From positions 1 through 46,137 of the forward strand of contig JAUCBJ010007019.1 in the NCBI GenBank assembly GCA_032718475.1: a stretch of DNA of 46,137 bases, read 5' to 3'. The notes beneath the pieces were generated by a model, which saw nothing but the letters and a program-made list of their open reading frames with translations, had not been told where the DNA came from and searched no databases. Position numbers and translations under genes: made by a program. This document shows, in pieces, positions 34,101 through 45,900 of the stretch. Source of the stretch: Nemertoderma westbladi (lineage: Eukaryota > Xenacoelomorpha > Nemertodermatida > Nemertodermatidae). The number at the start of each line of letters is the position of its first letter. The first letter of the stretch is position 1.

Positions 34101-37100
34101 GACCTATCTCTAGGTGACCTAGCGATAGCTGCACTCGTCAGTGACCGACCTATCTCTAGGTGACCTAGCGATAGCTGCACTCGTCAGTGACCGACCTATC
34201 TCTAGGTGACCTAGCGATAGCTGCACTCGTCAGCGACCGACCTATCTCTAGGTGACCTAGCGATAGCTGCACTCGTCAGTGACCGACCTATCTCTAGGTG
34301 ACCTAGCGATAGCCGCACTCGTCAGTGACCGACCTATCTCTAGGTGACCTAGCGATAGCTGCACTCGTCAGTGACGACTGACGGTCTCTAGGTGACCTAG
34401 CGATAGCTGCACTCGTCAGCGACCGACCTATCTCTAGGTGACCTAGCGATAGCCGCACTCGTCAGTGACCGACCTATCTCTAGGTGACCTAGCGATAGCC
34501 GCACTCGTCAGTGACCGACCTATCTCTAGGTGACCTAGCGATAGCCGCACTCGTCAGTGACCGACCTATCTCTAGGTGACCTAGCGATAGCTGCACTCGT
34601 CAGTGACGACTGACGGTCTCTAGGTGACCTAGCGATAGCTACACTCGTCAGCGTCCGACCTATCTCTAGGTGACCTAGCGATAGCTGCACTCGTCAGTGA
34701 CCGACCTATCTCTAGGTGACCTAGCGATAGCCGCACTCGTCAGTGACCGACCTATCTCTAGGTGACCTAGCGATAGCTGCACTCGTCAGCGACCGACCTA
34801 TCTCTAGGTGACCTAGCGATAGCTACACTCGTCAGCGTCCGACCTATCTCTAGGTGAACTAGCGATAGCTGCACTCGTCAGCGACCTATCTCTAGGTGAC
34901 CTAGCGATAGCTGCACTCGTCAGCGACCGACCTATCTCTAGGTGACCTAGCGATAGCTGCACTCGTCAGTGACCGACCTATCTCTAGGTGACCTAGCGAT
35001 AGCCGCACTCGTCAGTGACCGACCTATCTCTAGGTGACCTAGCGATAGCTGCACTCGTCAGTGACGACTGACGGTCTCTAGGTGACCTAGCGATAGCCGC
35101 ACTCGTCAGCGACCTATCTCTAGGTGACCTAGCGATAGCTGCACTCGTCAGCGACCTATCTCTAGGTGACCTAGCAATAGCTGCACTCGTCAGTGACCGA
35201 CCTATCTCTAGGTGACCTAGCAATAGCTGCACTCGTCAGCGTCCGACCTATCTCTAGGTGACCTAGCGATAGCTGCACTCGTCAGCGACCTATCTCTAGG
35301 TGACCTAGCGATAGCTGCACTCGTCAGCGACCGACCTATCTCTAGGTGACCTAGCGATAGCTGCACTCGTCAGCGACCGACCTATCTCTAGGTGACCTAG
35401 CGATAGCTGCACTCGTCAGCGACCTATCTCTAGGTGACCTAGCGATAGCTGCACTCGTCAGCGACCGACCTATCTCTAGGTGACCTAGCGATAGCTGCAC
35501 TCGTCAGCGACCGACCTATCTCTAGGTGACCTAGCGATAGCTGCACTCGTCAGCGACCTATCTCTAGGTGACCTAGCGATAGCTGCACTCGTCAGCGACC
35601 GACCTATCTCTAGGTGACCTAGCGATAGCTGCACTCGTCAGTGACCGACCTATCGCTAGGTGACCTAGCGATAGCCGCACTCGTCAGTGACCGACCTATC
35701 TCTAGGTGACCTAGCGATAGCTGCACTCGTCAGCCACCTATCTCTAGGTGACCTAGCGATAGCTGCACTCGTCAGTGACCGACCTATCTCTAGGTGACCT
35801 AGCGATAGCTGCACTCGTCAGTGACCGACCTATCTCTAGGTGACCTAGCGATAGCTGCGCTCGTCAGCGTCCGACCTATCTCTAGGTGACCTAGCGATAG
35901 CTGCACTCGTCAGCCACCTATCTCTAGGTGACCTAGCGATAGCTGCACTCGTCAGTGACCGACCTATCTCTAGGTGACCTAGCGATAGCTGCACTCGTCA
36001 GCGACCTATCTCTAGGTGACCTAGCGATAGCTGCACTCGTCAGTGACCGACCTATCTCTAGGTGACCTAGCGATAGCTGCACTCGTCAGTGACCGACCTA
36101 TCTCTAGGTGACCTAGCGATAGCTGCGCTCGTCAGCGTCCGACCTATCTCTAGGTGACCTAGCGATAGCTGCACTCGTCAGCCACCTATCTCTAGGTGAC
36201 CTAGCGATAGCTGCACTCGTCAGTGACCGACCTATCTCTAGGTGACCTAGCGATAGCTGCACTCGTCAGCGACCTATCTCTAGGTGACCTAGCGATAGCT
36301 GCACTCGTCAGTGACCGACCTATCTCTAGGTGACCTAGCGATAGCTGCACTCGTCAGTGACCGACCTATCTCTAGGTGACCTAGCGATAGCTGCACTCGT
36401 CAGTGACCGACCTATCTCTAGGTGACCTAGCGATAGCTGCACTCGTCAGCGACCTATCTCTAGGTGACCTAGCGATAGCTGCACTCGTCAGTGACCGACC
36501 TATCTCTAGGTGACCTAGCGATAGCTGCACTCGTCAGCCACCTATCTCTAGGTGACCTAGCGATAGCTGCACTCGTCAGTGACCGACCTATCTCTAGGTG
36601 ACCTAGCGATAGCTGCACTCGTCAGTGACCGACCTATCTCTAGGTGACCTAGCGATAGCTGCACTCGTCAGCCACCTATCTCTAGGTGACCTAGCGATAG
36701 CTGCACTCGTCAGTGACCGACCTATCTCTAGGTGACCTAGCGATAGCTGCACTCGTCAGCCACCTATCTCTAGGTGACCTAGCGATAGCTGCACTCGTCA
36801 GTGACCGACCTATCTCTAGGTGACCTAGCGATAGCTGCACTCGTCAGCGACCGACCTATCTCTAGGTGGCCTAGCGATAGCTGCACTCGTCAGTGACCAA
36901 CCCATCTCTAGGTGAACTAGCGATAGCTGCACTCGTCAGCGACCGACCTATCTCTAGGTGACCTAGCGATAGCTGCACTCGTCAGTGACCGACCTATCTC
37001 TAGGTGACCTAGCGATAGCTGCACTCGTCAGCGACCGACCTATCTCTAGGTGACCTAGCGATAGCTGCACTCATCAGCGACCGACCTATCTCTAGGTGAC

Positions 37101-39900
37101 CTAGCGATAGCTGCACTCGTCAGTGACCGACCTATCTCTAGGTGACCTAGCGATAGCTGCACTCGTCAGTGACCGACCTATCTCTAGGTGACCTAGCGAT
37201 AGCTGCACTCGTCAGCGACCGACCTATCTCTAGGTGACCTAGCGATAGCTGCACTCGTCAGTGACCGACCTATCTCTAGGTGACCTAGCGATAGCTGCAC
37301 TCGTCAGTGACCGACCTATCTCTAGGTGACCTAGCGATAGCTGCACTCGTCAGTGACCAACCTATCTCTAGGTGAACTAGCGATAGCTGCACTCGTCAGT
37401 GACCGACCTATCTCTAGGTGACCTAGCGATAGCTGCACTCGTCAGTGACCGACCTATCTCTAGGTGACCTAGCGATAGCTGCACTCGTCAGCGACCGACC
37501 TATCTCTAGGTGACCTAGCGATAGCTGCACTCGTCAGTGACCGACCTATCTCTAGGTGACCTAGCGATAGCTGCACTCGTCAGCGACCGACCTATCTCTA
37601 GGTGACCTAGCGATAGCTGCACTCGTCAGTGACCGACCTATCTCTAGGTGACCTAGCGATAGCTGCACTCGTCAGCGACCTATCTCTAGGTGACCTAGCG
37701 ATAGCTGCACTCGTCAGTGACCGACCTATCTCTAGGTGACCTAGCGATAGCTGCACTCGTCAGCCACCTATCTCTAGGTGACCTAGCGATAGCTGCACTC
37801 GTCAGTGACGACTGACGGTCTCTAGGTGACCTAGCGATAGCTACACTCATCAGCGTCCGACCTATCTCTAGGTGAACTAGCGATAGCTGCACTCGTCAGC
37901 GACCTATCTCTAGGTGACCTAGCGATAGCTGCACTCGTCAGTGACGACTGACGGTCTCTAGGTGACCTAGCGATAGCTACACTCGTCAGCGTCCGACCTA
38001 TCTCTAGGTGAACTAGCGATAGCTGCGCTCGTCAGCGTCCGACCCATCTCTAGGTGACCTAGCGATAGCTGCACTCGTCAGTGACCGACCTATCTCTAGG
38101 TGACCTAGCGATAGCTGCACTCGTCAGCCACCTATCTCTAGGTGACCTAGCGATAGCTGCACTCGTCAGTGACGACTGACGGTCTCTAGGTGACCTAGCG
38201 ATAGCTACACTCGTCAGCGTCCGACCTATCTCTAGGTGAACTAGCGATAGCTGCACTCGTCAGCGACCTATCTCTAGGTGACCTAGCGATAGCTGCACTG
38301 GTCAGCGTCCGACCTATCTCTAGGTGAACTAGCGATAGCTGCACTCGTCAGCCACCTATCTCTAGGTGACCTAGCGATAGCTGCACTCGTCAGTGACGAC
38401 TGACGGTCTCTAGGTGACCTAGCGATAGCTACACTCGTCAGCGTCCGACCTATCTCTAGGTGACCTAGCGATAGCTGCACTCGTCAGCCACCTATCTCTA
38501 GGTGACCTAGCGATAGCTGCACTCGTCAGTGACGACTGACGGTCTCTAGGTGACCTAGCGATAGCTACACTCGTCAGCGTCCGACCTATCTCTAGGTGAA
38601 CTAGCGATAGCTGCACTCGTCAGCGACCGACCTATCTCTAGGTGACCTAGCGATAGCTGCACTCGTCAGTGACGACTGACGGTCTCTAGGTGACCTAGCG
38701 ATAGCTACACTCGTCAGCGTCCGACCTATCTCTAGGTGAACTAGCGATAGCTGCACTCGTCAGCGACCGACCTATCTCTAGGTGACCTAGCGATAGCTGC
38801 ACTCGTCAGTGACCGACCTATCTCTAGGTGACCTAGCGATAGCTGCACTCGTCAGTGACCGACCTATCTCTAGGTGACCTAGCGATAGCTGCACTCGTCA
38901 GCGACCGACCTATCTCTAGGTGAACTAGCGATAGCTGCACTTGCCAGTGACCGACCTATCTCTAGGTGACCTAGCGATAGCTGCACTCGTCAGTGACGAC
39001 TGACGGTCTCTAGGTGACCTAGCGATAGCTACACTCGTCAGCGTCCGACCTATCTCTAGGTGAACTAGCGATAGCTACACTCGTCAGCGTCCGACCTATC
39101 TCTAGGTGAACTAGCGATAGCTACACTCGTCAGCGTCCGACCTATCTCTAGGTGAACTAGCGATAGCTGCACTCGTCAGCGACCTATCTCTAGGTGACCT
39201 AGCGATAGCTGCACTCGTCAGTGACCGACCTATCTCTAGGTGACCTAGTGATAGCTGCACTCGTCAGTGACCGACCTATCTCTAGGTGACCTAGCGATAG
39301 CTGCACTCGTCAGCCACCTATCTCTAGGTGACCTAGCGATAGCTGCACTCGTCAGTGACGACTGACGGTCTCTAGGTGACCTAGCGATAGCTACACTCGT
39401 CAGCGTCCGACCTATCTCTAGGTGAACTAGCGATAGCTGCACTCGTCAGTGACCGACCTATCTCTAGGTGACCTAGTGATAGCTGCACTCGTCAGCGACC
39501 GACCTATCTCTAGGTGACCTAGCGATAGCTGCATTCGTCAGTGACCGACCTATCTCTAGGTGACCTAGCGATAGCTGCACTCGTCAGCGACCGACCTATC
39601 TCTAGGTGACCTAGCGATAGCTGCACTCGTCAGCGACCTATCTCTAGGTGACCTAGCGATAGCTGCACTCGTCAGCGACCGACCTATCTCTAGGTGACCT
39701 AGCGATAGCTGCACTCGTCAGCGACCTATCTCTAGGTGACCTAGCGATAGCTGCACTCGTCAGCGACCGACCTATCTCTAGGTGACCTAGCGATAGCTGC
39801 ACTCGTCAGCGACCGACCTATCTCTAGGTGACCTAGCGATAGCTGCACTCGTCAGTGACCGACCTATCTCTAGGTGACCTAGCGATAGCTGCGCTCGTCA

Positions 39901-42147
39901 GCGTCCGACCCATCTCTAGGTGACCTAGCGATAGCTGCACTCGTCAGTGACCGACCTATCTCTAGGTGACCTAGCGATAGCTGCACTCGTCAGCCACCTA
40001 TCTCTAGGTGACCTAGCGATAGCTGCACTCGTCAGTGACGACTGACGGTCTCTAGGTGACCTAGTGATAGCTACACTCGTCAGCGTCCGACCTATCTCTA
40101 GGTGAACTAGCGATAGCTGCACTCGTCAGCGACCTATCTCTAGGTGACCTAGCGATAGCTGCACTCGTCAGTGACGACTGACGGTCTCTAGGTGACCTAG
40201 CGATAGCTGCACTCGTCAGCGACCTATCTCTAGGTGACCTAGCGATAGCTGCACTCGTCAGTGACGACTGACGGTCTCTAGGTGACCTAGCGATAGCTAC
40301 ACTCGTCAGCGACCTATCTCTAGGTGACCTAGCGATAGCTGCACTCGTCAGCGACCTATCTCTAGGTGACCTAGCGATAGCTGCACTCGTCAGTGACCGA
40401 CCTATCTCTAGGTGACCTAGCGATAGCTACACTCGTCAGCGACCTATCTCTAGGTGACCTAGCGATAGCTGCACTCGTCAGCGACCTATCTCTAGGTGAC
40501 CTAGCGATAGCTGCACTCGTCAGTGACCGACCTATCTCTAGGTGACCTAGCGATAGCTACACTCGTCAGCGTCCGACCTATCTCTAGGTGAACTAGCGAT
40601 AGCTGCGCTCGTCAGCGTCCGACCCATCTCTAGGTGACCTAGCGATAGCTGCACTCGTCAGTGACCGACCTATCTCTAGGTGACCTAGCGATAGCTACAC
40701 TCGTCAGCGTCCGACCTATCTCTAGGTGACCTAGCGATAGCTGCACTCGTCAGCGACTATCTCTAGGTGACCTAGCGATAGCTGCACTCGTCAGTGACCG
40801 ACCTATCTCTAGGTGACCTAGCGATAGCTGCACTCGTCAGTGACGACTGACGGTCTCTAGGTGACCTAGCGATAGCTACACTCGTCAGCGTCCGACCTAT
40901 CTCTAGGTGACCTAGCGATAGCTGCACTCGTCAGCCACCTATCTCTAGGTGACCTAGCGATAGCTGCACTCGTCAGTGACGACTGACGGTCTCTAGGTGA
41001 CCTAGCGATAGCTACACTCGTCAGCGTCCGACCCATCTCTAGGTGACCTAGCGATAGCTGCACTCGTCAGTGACCGACCTATCTCTAGGTGACCTAGCGA
41101 TAGCTGCACTCGTCAGCCACCTATCTCTAGGTGACCTAGCGATAGCTGCACTCGTCAGTGACGACTGACGGTCTCTAGGTGACCTAGTGATAGCTACACT
41201 CGTCAGCGTCCGACCTATCTCTAGGTGAACTAGCGATAGCTGCACTCGTCAGCGACCTATCTCTAGGTGACCTAGCGATAGCTGCACTCGTCAGTGACGA
41301 CTGACGGTCTCTAGGTGACCTAGCGATAGCTGCACTCGTCAGCGACCTATCTCTAGGTGACCTAGCGATAGCTGCACTCGTCAGTGACGACTGACGGTCT
41401 CTAGGTGACCTAGCGATAGCTACACTCGTCAGCGACCTATCTCTAGGTGACCTAGCGATAGCTGCACTCGTCAGCGACCTATCTCTAGGTGACCTAGCGA
41501 TAGCTGCACTCGTCAGTGACCGACCTATCTCTAGGTGACCTAGCGATAGCTACACTCGTCAGCGACCTATCTCTAGGTGACCTAGCGATAGCTGCACTCG
41601 TCAGCGACCTATCTCTAGGTGACCTAGCGATAGCTGCACTCGTCAGTGACCGACCTATCTCTAGGTGACCTAGCGATAGCTACACTCGTCAGCGTCCGAC
41701 CTATCTCTAGGTGAACTAGCGATAGCTGCGCTCGTCAGCGTCCGACCCATCTCTAGGTGACCTAGCGATAGCTGCACTCGTCAGTGACCGACCTATCTCT
41801 AGGTGACCTAGCGATAGCTACACTCGTCAGCGTCCGACCTATCTCTAGGTGACCTAGCGATAGCTGCACTCGTCAGCGACTATCTCTAGGTGACCTAGCG
41901 ATAGCTGCACTCGTCAGTGACCGACCTATCTCTAGGTGACCTAGCGATAGCTGCACTCGTCAGTGACGACTGACGGTCTCTAGGTGACCTAGCGATAGCT
42001 ACACTCGTCAGCGTCCGACCTATCTCTAGGTGACCTAGCGATAGCTGCACTCGTCAGCCACCTATCTCTAGGTGACCTAGCGATAGCTGCACTCGTCAGT
42101 GACGACTGACGGTCTCTAGGTGACCTAGCGATAGCTACACTCGTCAG
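39901..42147. repeat. Tandem segmental duplication of 1123 bp in array 4b
   Basis: Four separate rare markers repeat with exactly the same offset of 1123 bp: GCGTCCGACCCATC at 39901 and 41024, CTAGTGATAG at 40061 and 41184, AGCTGCGCTC at 40601 and 41724, CAGCGACTATC at 40751 and 41874. Two adjacent blocks of about 25 units each are therefore recent copies (about 39901-41023 and 41024-42146). Confidence 0.85.
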
Positions 42148-42382
42148 CGTCCGACCTATCTCTAGGTGACCTAGCGATAGCTGCACTCATCAGCGACCTA
42201 TCTCTAGGTGACCTAGCGATAGCTGCACTCGTCAGCGACCTATCTCTAGGTGACCTAGCGATAGCTGCACTCGTCAGCGACCGACCTATCTCTAGGTGAC
42301 CTAGCGATAGCTGCACTCGTCAGTGACCGACCTATCTCTAGGTGACCTAGCGATAGCTGCACTCGTCAGTGACGACTGACGG

Positions 42383-42892
42383 GTAGGAAATAGCTGTTAG
42401 AGTCTACTTATTAATTAATTTATGTGCACAGCAAATATAGTTAATTAGTATAGTTAATAGTTAATTATCACTGCTGCTCTGGTTGAGTTCCTGCAACTAT
42501 TATTATTTTGTTTGTTTGTGGCTGGGTTTAATGTTTGAAGGCTAATAAGTCGGTCAATCATGATGAAATGCAACCAAACTGTGTACACATGTAGTCTATC
42601 AAAAGTTTAGAAATTGTACACACACAGGCAGACTTCTATAGATGATCTGTCTGCCGCTAGGGGGGCGAATTGACAGAAACGTAAAAGTAGCTGTAATTAT
42701 AGAACCAACCGTAATATTCATCTGAAATTTGGTAGTAGCAACCTACGAGCATTGCTTAATTAGAAATTATACAGACACACTTTTAGAATTCCTCTGTCTG
42801 CCGCTAGAGCACGGTTAATTTCGACAGACCCTTATATCCATTTGCACAATTTATATTATCTGGATATTCATGTTATTTTAATTTATTATTAG
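42383..42892 (+). other. Unique 3' part of intron 2
   Basis: A/T-rich DNA between array 4 and exon 3. It contains two diverged copies of a segment ending GTCTGCCGCTAG (42649-42660 and 42796-42807), each preceded by AGAAATT and a short ACAC tract. The first copy also has a GGCAGAC/GTCTGCC inverted repeat (42627-42655). No gene is seen. Confidence 0.6.
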
Positions 42893-42979
42893 GCGAAAAA
42901 AAATGTAGTTCTTTCAGGGGAAGCTTTAAAAGAAGCTCAAAAGCAAGCCAAGGAGCTCAAAGATGAGAGACGGTCTACT
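42893..42979 (+). CDS. Host gene, coding exon 3
   Basis: An 87-bp exon of 29 whole codons (phase 0 to phase 0), between AG at 42891-42892 and the donor ACT/GTAAGT. It encodes a Lys/Glu/Ala-rich segment (GEALKEAQKQAKELKDERR) likely to be a charged helix or start of a coiled coil. No catalytic motif is visible. The gene continues beyond the window, so family assignment is not possible from these 71 residues. Confidence 0.6.
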
Positions 42980-45900
42980 GTAAGTTAACATTTATTAAAT
43001 TTTATTTTAAGTGAGTGAGTATGCTTACAGTACTGATACATAGTCAACTGATACTCAACCAGCTGTCCACCAACGGAATCAGCAATGCAGGGTCGGTTCG
43101 GCCATCCACCAGCTGTCCACCAACGGAATCAGCAATGCAGGGTCGGCTCGGCCATCCACCAGCTGTCCACCAACGGAATCAGCAATGCAAGGTCGGTCGG
43201 CCATCCACCAGCTGTCCACCAACGGAATCAGCAATGCAGGGTCGGCTCGGCCATCCACCAGCTGTCCACCAACGGAATCAGCAATGCAAGGTCGGCTCGG
43301 CCATCCACCAGCTGTCCACCAACGGAATCAGCAATGCAAGGTCGGTCGGCCATCAACCAGCTGTCCGCCAACGGAATCAGCAATGCAGGGTCGGTTCGGC
43401 CATCCACCAGCTGTCCACCAACGGAATCAGCAATGCAAGGTCGGTCGGCCATCCACCAGCTGTCCACCAACGGAATCAGCAATGCAAGGTCGGTCGGCCA
43501 TCCACCAGCTGTCCACCAACGGAATCAGCAATGCAAGGTCGGTCGGCCATCCACCAGCTGTCCACCAACGGAATCAGCAATGCAAAGTCGGCTCGGCCAT
43601 CCACCAGCTGTCCACCAACGGAATCAGCAATGCAGGGTCGGTCGGCCATCCACCAGCTGTCCACCAACGGAATCAGCAATGCAAGGTCGGTCGGCCATCC
43701 ACCAGCTGTCCACCAACGGAATCAGCAATGCAAGGTCGGTCGGCCATCCACCAGCTGTCCACCAACGGAATCAGCAATGCAAAGTCGGCTCGGCCATCCA
43801 CCAGCTGTCCACCAACGGAATCAGCAATGCAGGGTCGGTCGGCCATCCACCAGCTGTCCACCAACGGAATCAGCAATGCAGGGTCGGTCGGCCATCCACC
43901 AGCTGTCCACCAACGGAATCAGCAATGCAAGGTCGGTCGGCCATCCACCAGCTGTCCACCAACGGAATCAGCAATGCAAGGTCGGTCGGCCATCCACCAG
44001 CTGTCCACCAACGGAATCAGCAATGCAAAGTCGGCTCGGCCATCCACCAGCTGTCCACCAACGGAATCAGCAATGCAAGGTCGGTCGGCCATCCACCAGC
44101 TGTCCACCAACGGAATCAGCAATGCAGGGTCGGCTCGGCCATCCACCAGCTGTCCACCAACGGAATCAGCAATGCAAGGTCGGTCGGCCATCCACCAGCT
44201 GTCCACCAACGGAATCAGCAATGCAGGGTCGTCTCGGCCATCCACCAGCTGTCCACCAACGGAATCAGCAATGCAGGGTCGGCTCGGCCATCCACCAGCT
44301 GTCCACCAACGGAATCAGCAATGCAAGGTCGGTCGGCCATCAACCAGCTGTCCACCAACGGAATCAGCAATGCAGGGTCGGTCGGCCATCCACCAGCTGT
44401 CCACCAACGGAATCAGCAATGCAGGGTCGGTCGGCCATCCACCAGCTGTCCACCAACGGAATCAGCAATGCAGGGTCGGCTCGGCCATCCACCAGCTGTC
44501 CACCAACGGAATCAGCAATGCAAGGTCGGCTCGGCCATCCGCCAGCTGTCCCAACGGAATCAGCAATGCAGGGTCGGTCGGCCATCCACCAGCTGTCCAC
44601 CAACGGAATCAGCAATGCAAGGTCGGCTCGGCCATCCACCAGCTGTCCACCAACGGAATCAGCAATGCAGGGTCGGCTCGGCCATCCACCAGCTGTCCAC
44701 CAACGGAATCAGCAATGCAGGGTCGGTCGGCCATCCACCAGCTGTCCACCAACGGAATCAGCAATGCAGGGTCGGTTCGGCCATCCACCAGCTGTCCACC
44801 AACGGAATCAGCAATGCAAGGTCGGTCGGCCATCCACCAGCTGTCCACCAACGGAATCAGCAATGCAAGGTCGGTCGGCCATCCACCAGCTGTCCACCAA
44901 CGGAATCAGCAATGCAGGGTCGGCTCGGCCATCCACCAGCTGTCCACCAACGGAATCAGCAATGCAAGGTCGGTCGGCCATCAACCAGCTGTCCACAAAC
45001 GGAATCAGCAATGCAGGGTCGGCTCGGCCATCCACCAGCTGTCCACCAACGGAATCAGCAATGCAGGGTCGGCTCGGCCATCCACCAGCTGTCCACCAAC
45101 GGAATCAGCAATGCAAGGTCGGTCGGCCATCCACCAGCTGTCCACCAACGGAATCAGCAATGCAAGGTCGGTCGGCCGTCCACCAGCTGTCCACCAACGG
45201 AATCAGCAATGCAAAGTCGGCTCGGCCATCCACCAGCTGTCCACCAACGGAATCAGCAATGCAAGGTCGTCTCGGCATCCACCAGCTGTCCACCAACGGA
45301 ATCAGCAATGCAAGGTCGGTCGGCCATCAACCAGCTGTCCACCAACGGAATCAGCAATGCAAGGTCGGTCGGCCATCCACCAGCTGTCCACCAATGGAAT
45401 CAGCAATGCAAGGTCGGTCGGCCATCCACCAGCTGTCCACCAACGGAATCAGCAATGCAAGGTCGGTCGGCCATCCACCAGCTGTCCACCAACGGAATCA
45501 GCAATGCAAGGTCGGTCGGCCATCCACCAGCTGTCCACCAACGGAATCAGCAATGCAAAGTCGGCTCGGCCATCCACCAGCTGTCCACCAACGGAATCAG
45601 CAATGCAAGGTCGGTCGGCCATCAACCAGCTGTCCACCAACGGAATCAGCAATGCAGGGTCGGTCGGCCATCCACCAGCTGTCCACCAACGGAATCAGCA
45701 ATGCAGGGTCGGTCGGCCATCCACCAGCTGTCCACCAACGGAATCAGCAATGCAGGGTCGGTCGGCCATCCACCAGCTGTCCACCAACGGAATCAGCAAT
45801 GCAAGGTCGGCTCGGCCATCCACCAGCTGTCCACCAACGGAATCAGCAATGCAGGGTCGGCTCGGCCATCCACCAGCTGTCCACCAACGGAATCAGCAAT

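Larger units (their letters stand above)
28471..42382. repeat. Array 4b: 42-46-bp satellite, about 310 units
   Basis: The main block of array 4, 13.9 kb. Units differ mainly in the last third: TCAGTGACCGACCTAT or TCAGCGTCCGACCTAT (46 bp), TCAGCGACCTAT or TCAGCCACCTAT (42 bp), TCAGTGACGACTGACGGT (44-bp period). GCGATAGC/GCAATAGC, GCTGCAC/GCTACAC/GCCGCAC and GGTGACC/GGTGAAC/GGTGGCC are common substitutions. The GCTGCACTGGTCAGCGTCC type is concentrated at the left end (28560-29560), GCAATAGC in the middle (31.6-34 kb), and GGTGAACTAGC to the right (beyond 36.9 kb), so the array is regionally homogenised. The unit contains the palindrome CTAGGTGACCTAG and, in 44-bp units, the hairpin GTCAGT-GACG-ACTGAC. 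Confidence 0.98.
25350..42892 (+). other. Intron 2 of the host gene (17543 bp)
   Basis: Runs from GTAAGTGG to a TTATTATTAG acceptor with a weak pyrimidine tract. About 96% of it is array 4 plus LINE-C. Unique DNA is limited to about 150 bp at the left (25350-25499) and about 510 bp at the right (42383-42892). Confidence 0.6.

Noticed and set aside
25500-42382. CRISPR-like array
   Set aside because: Units are contiguous with no unique spacers, the host is eukaryotic, and no cas genes are present.
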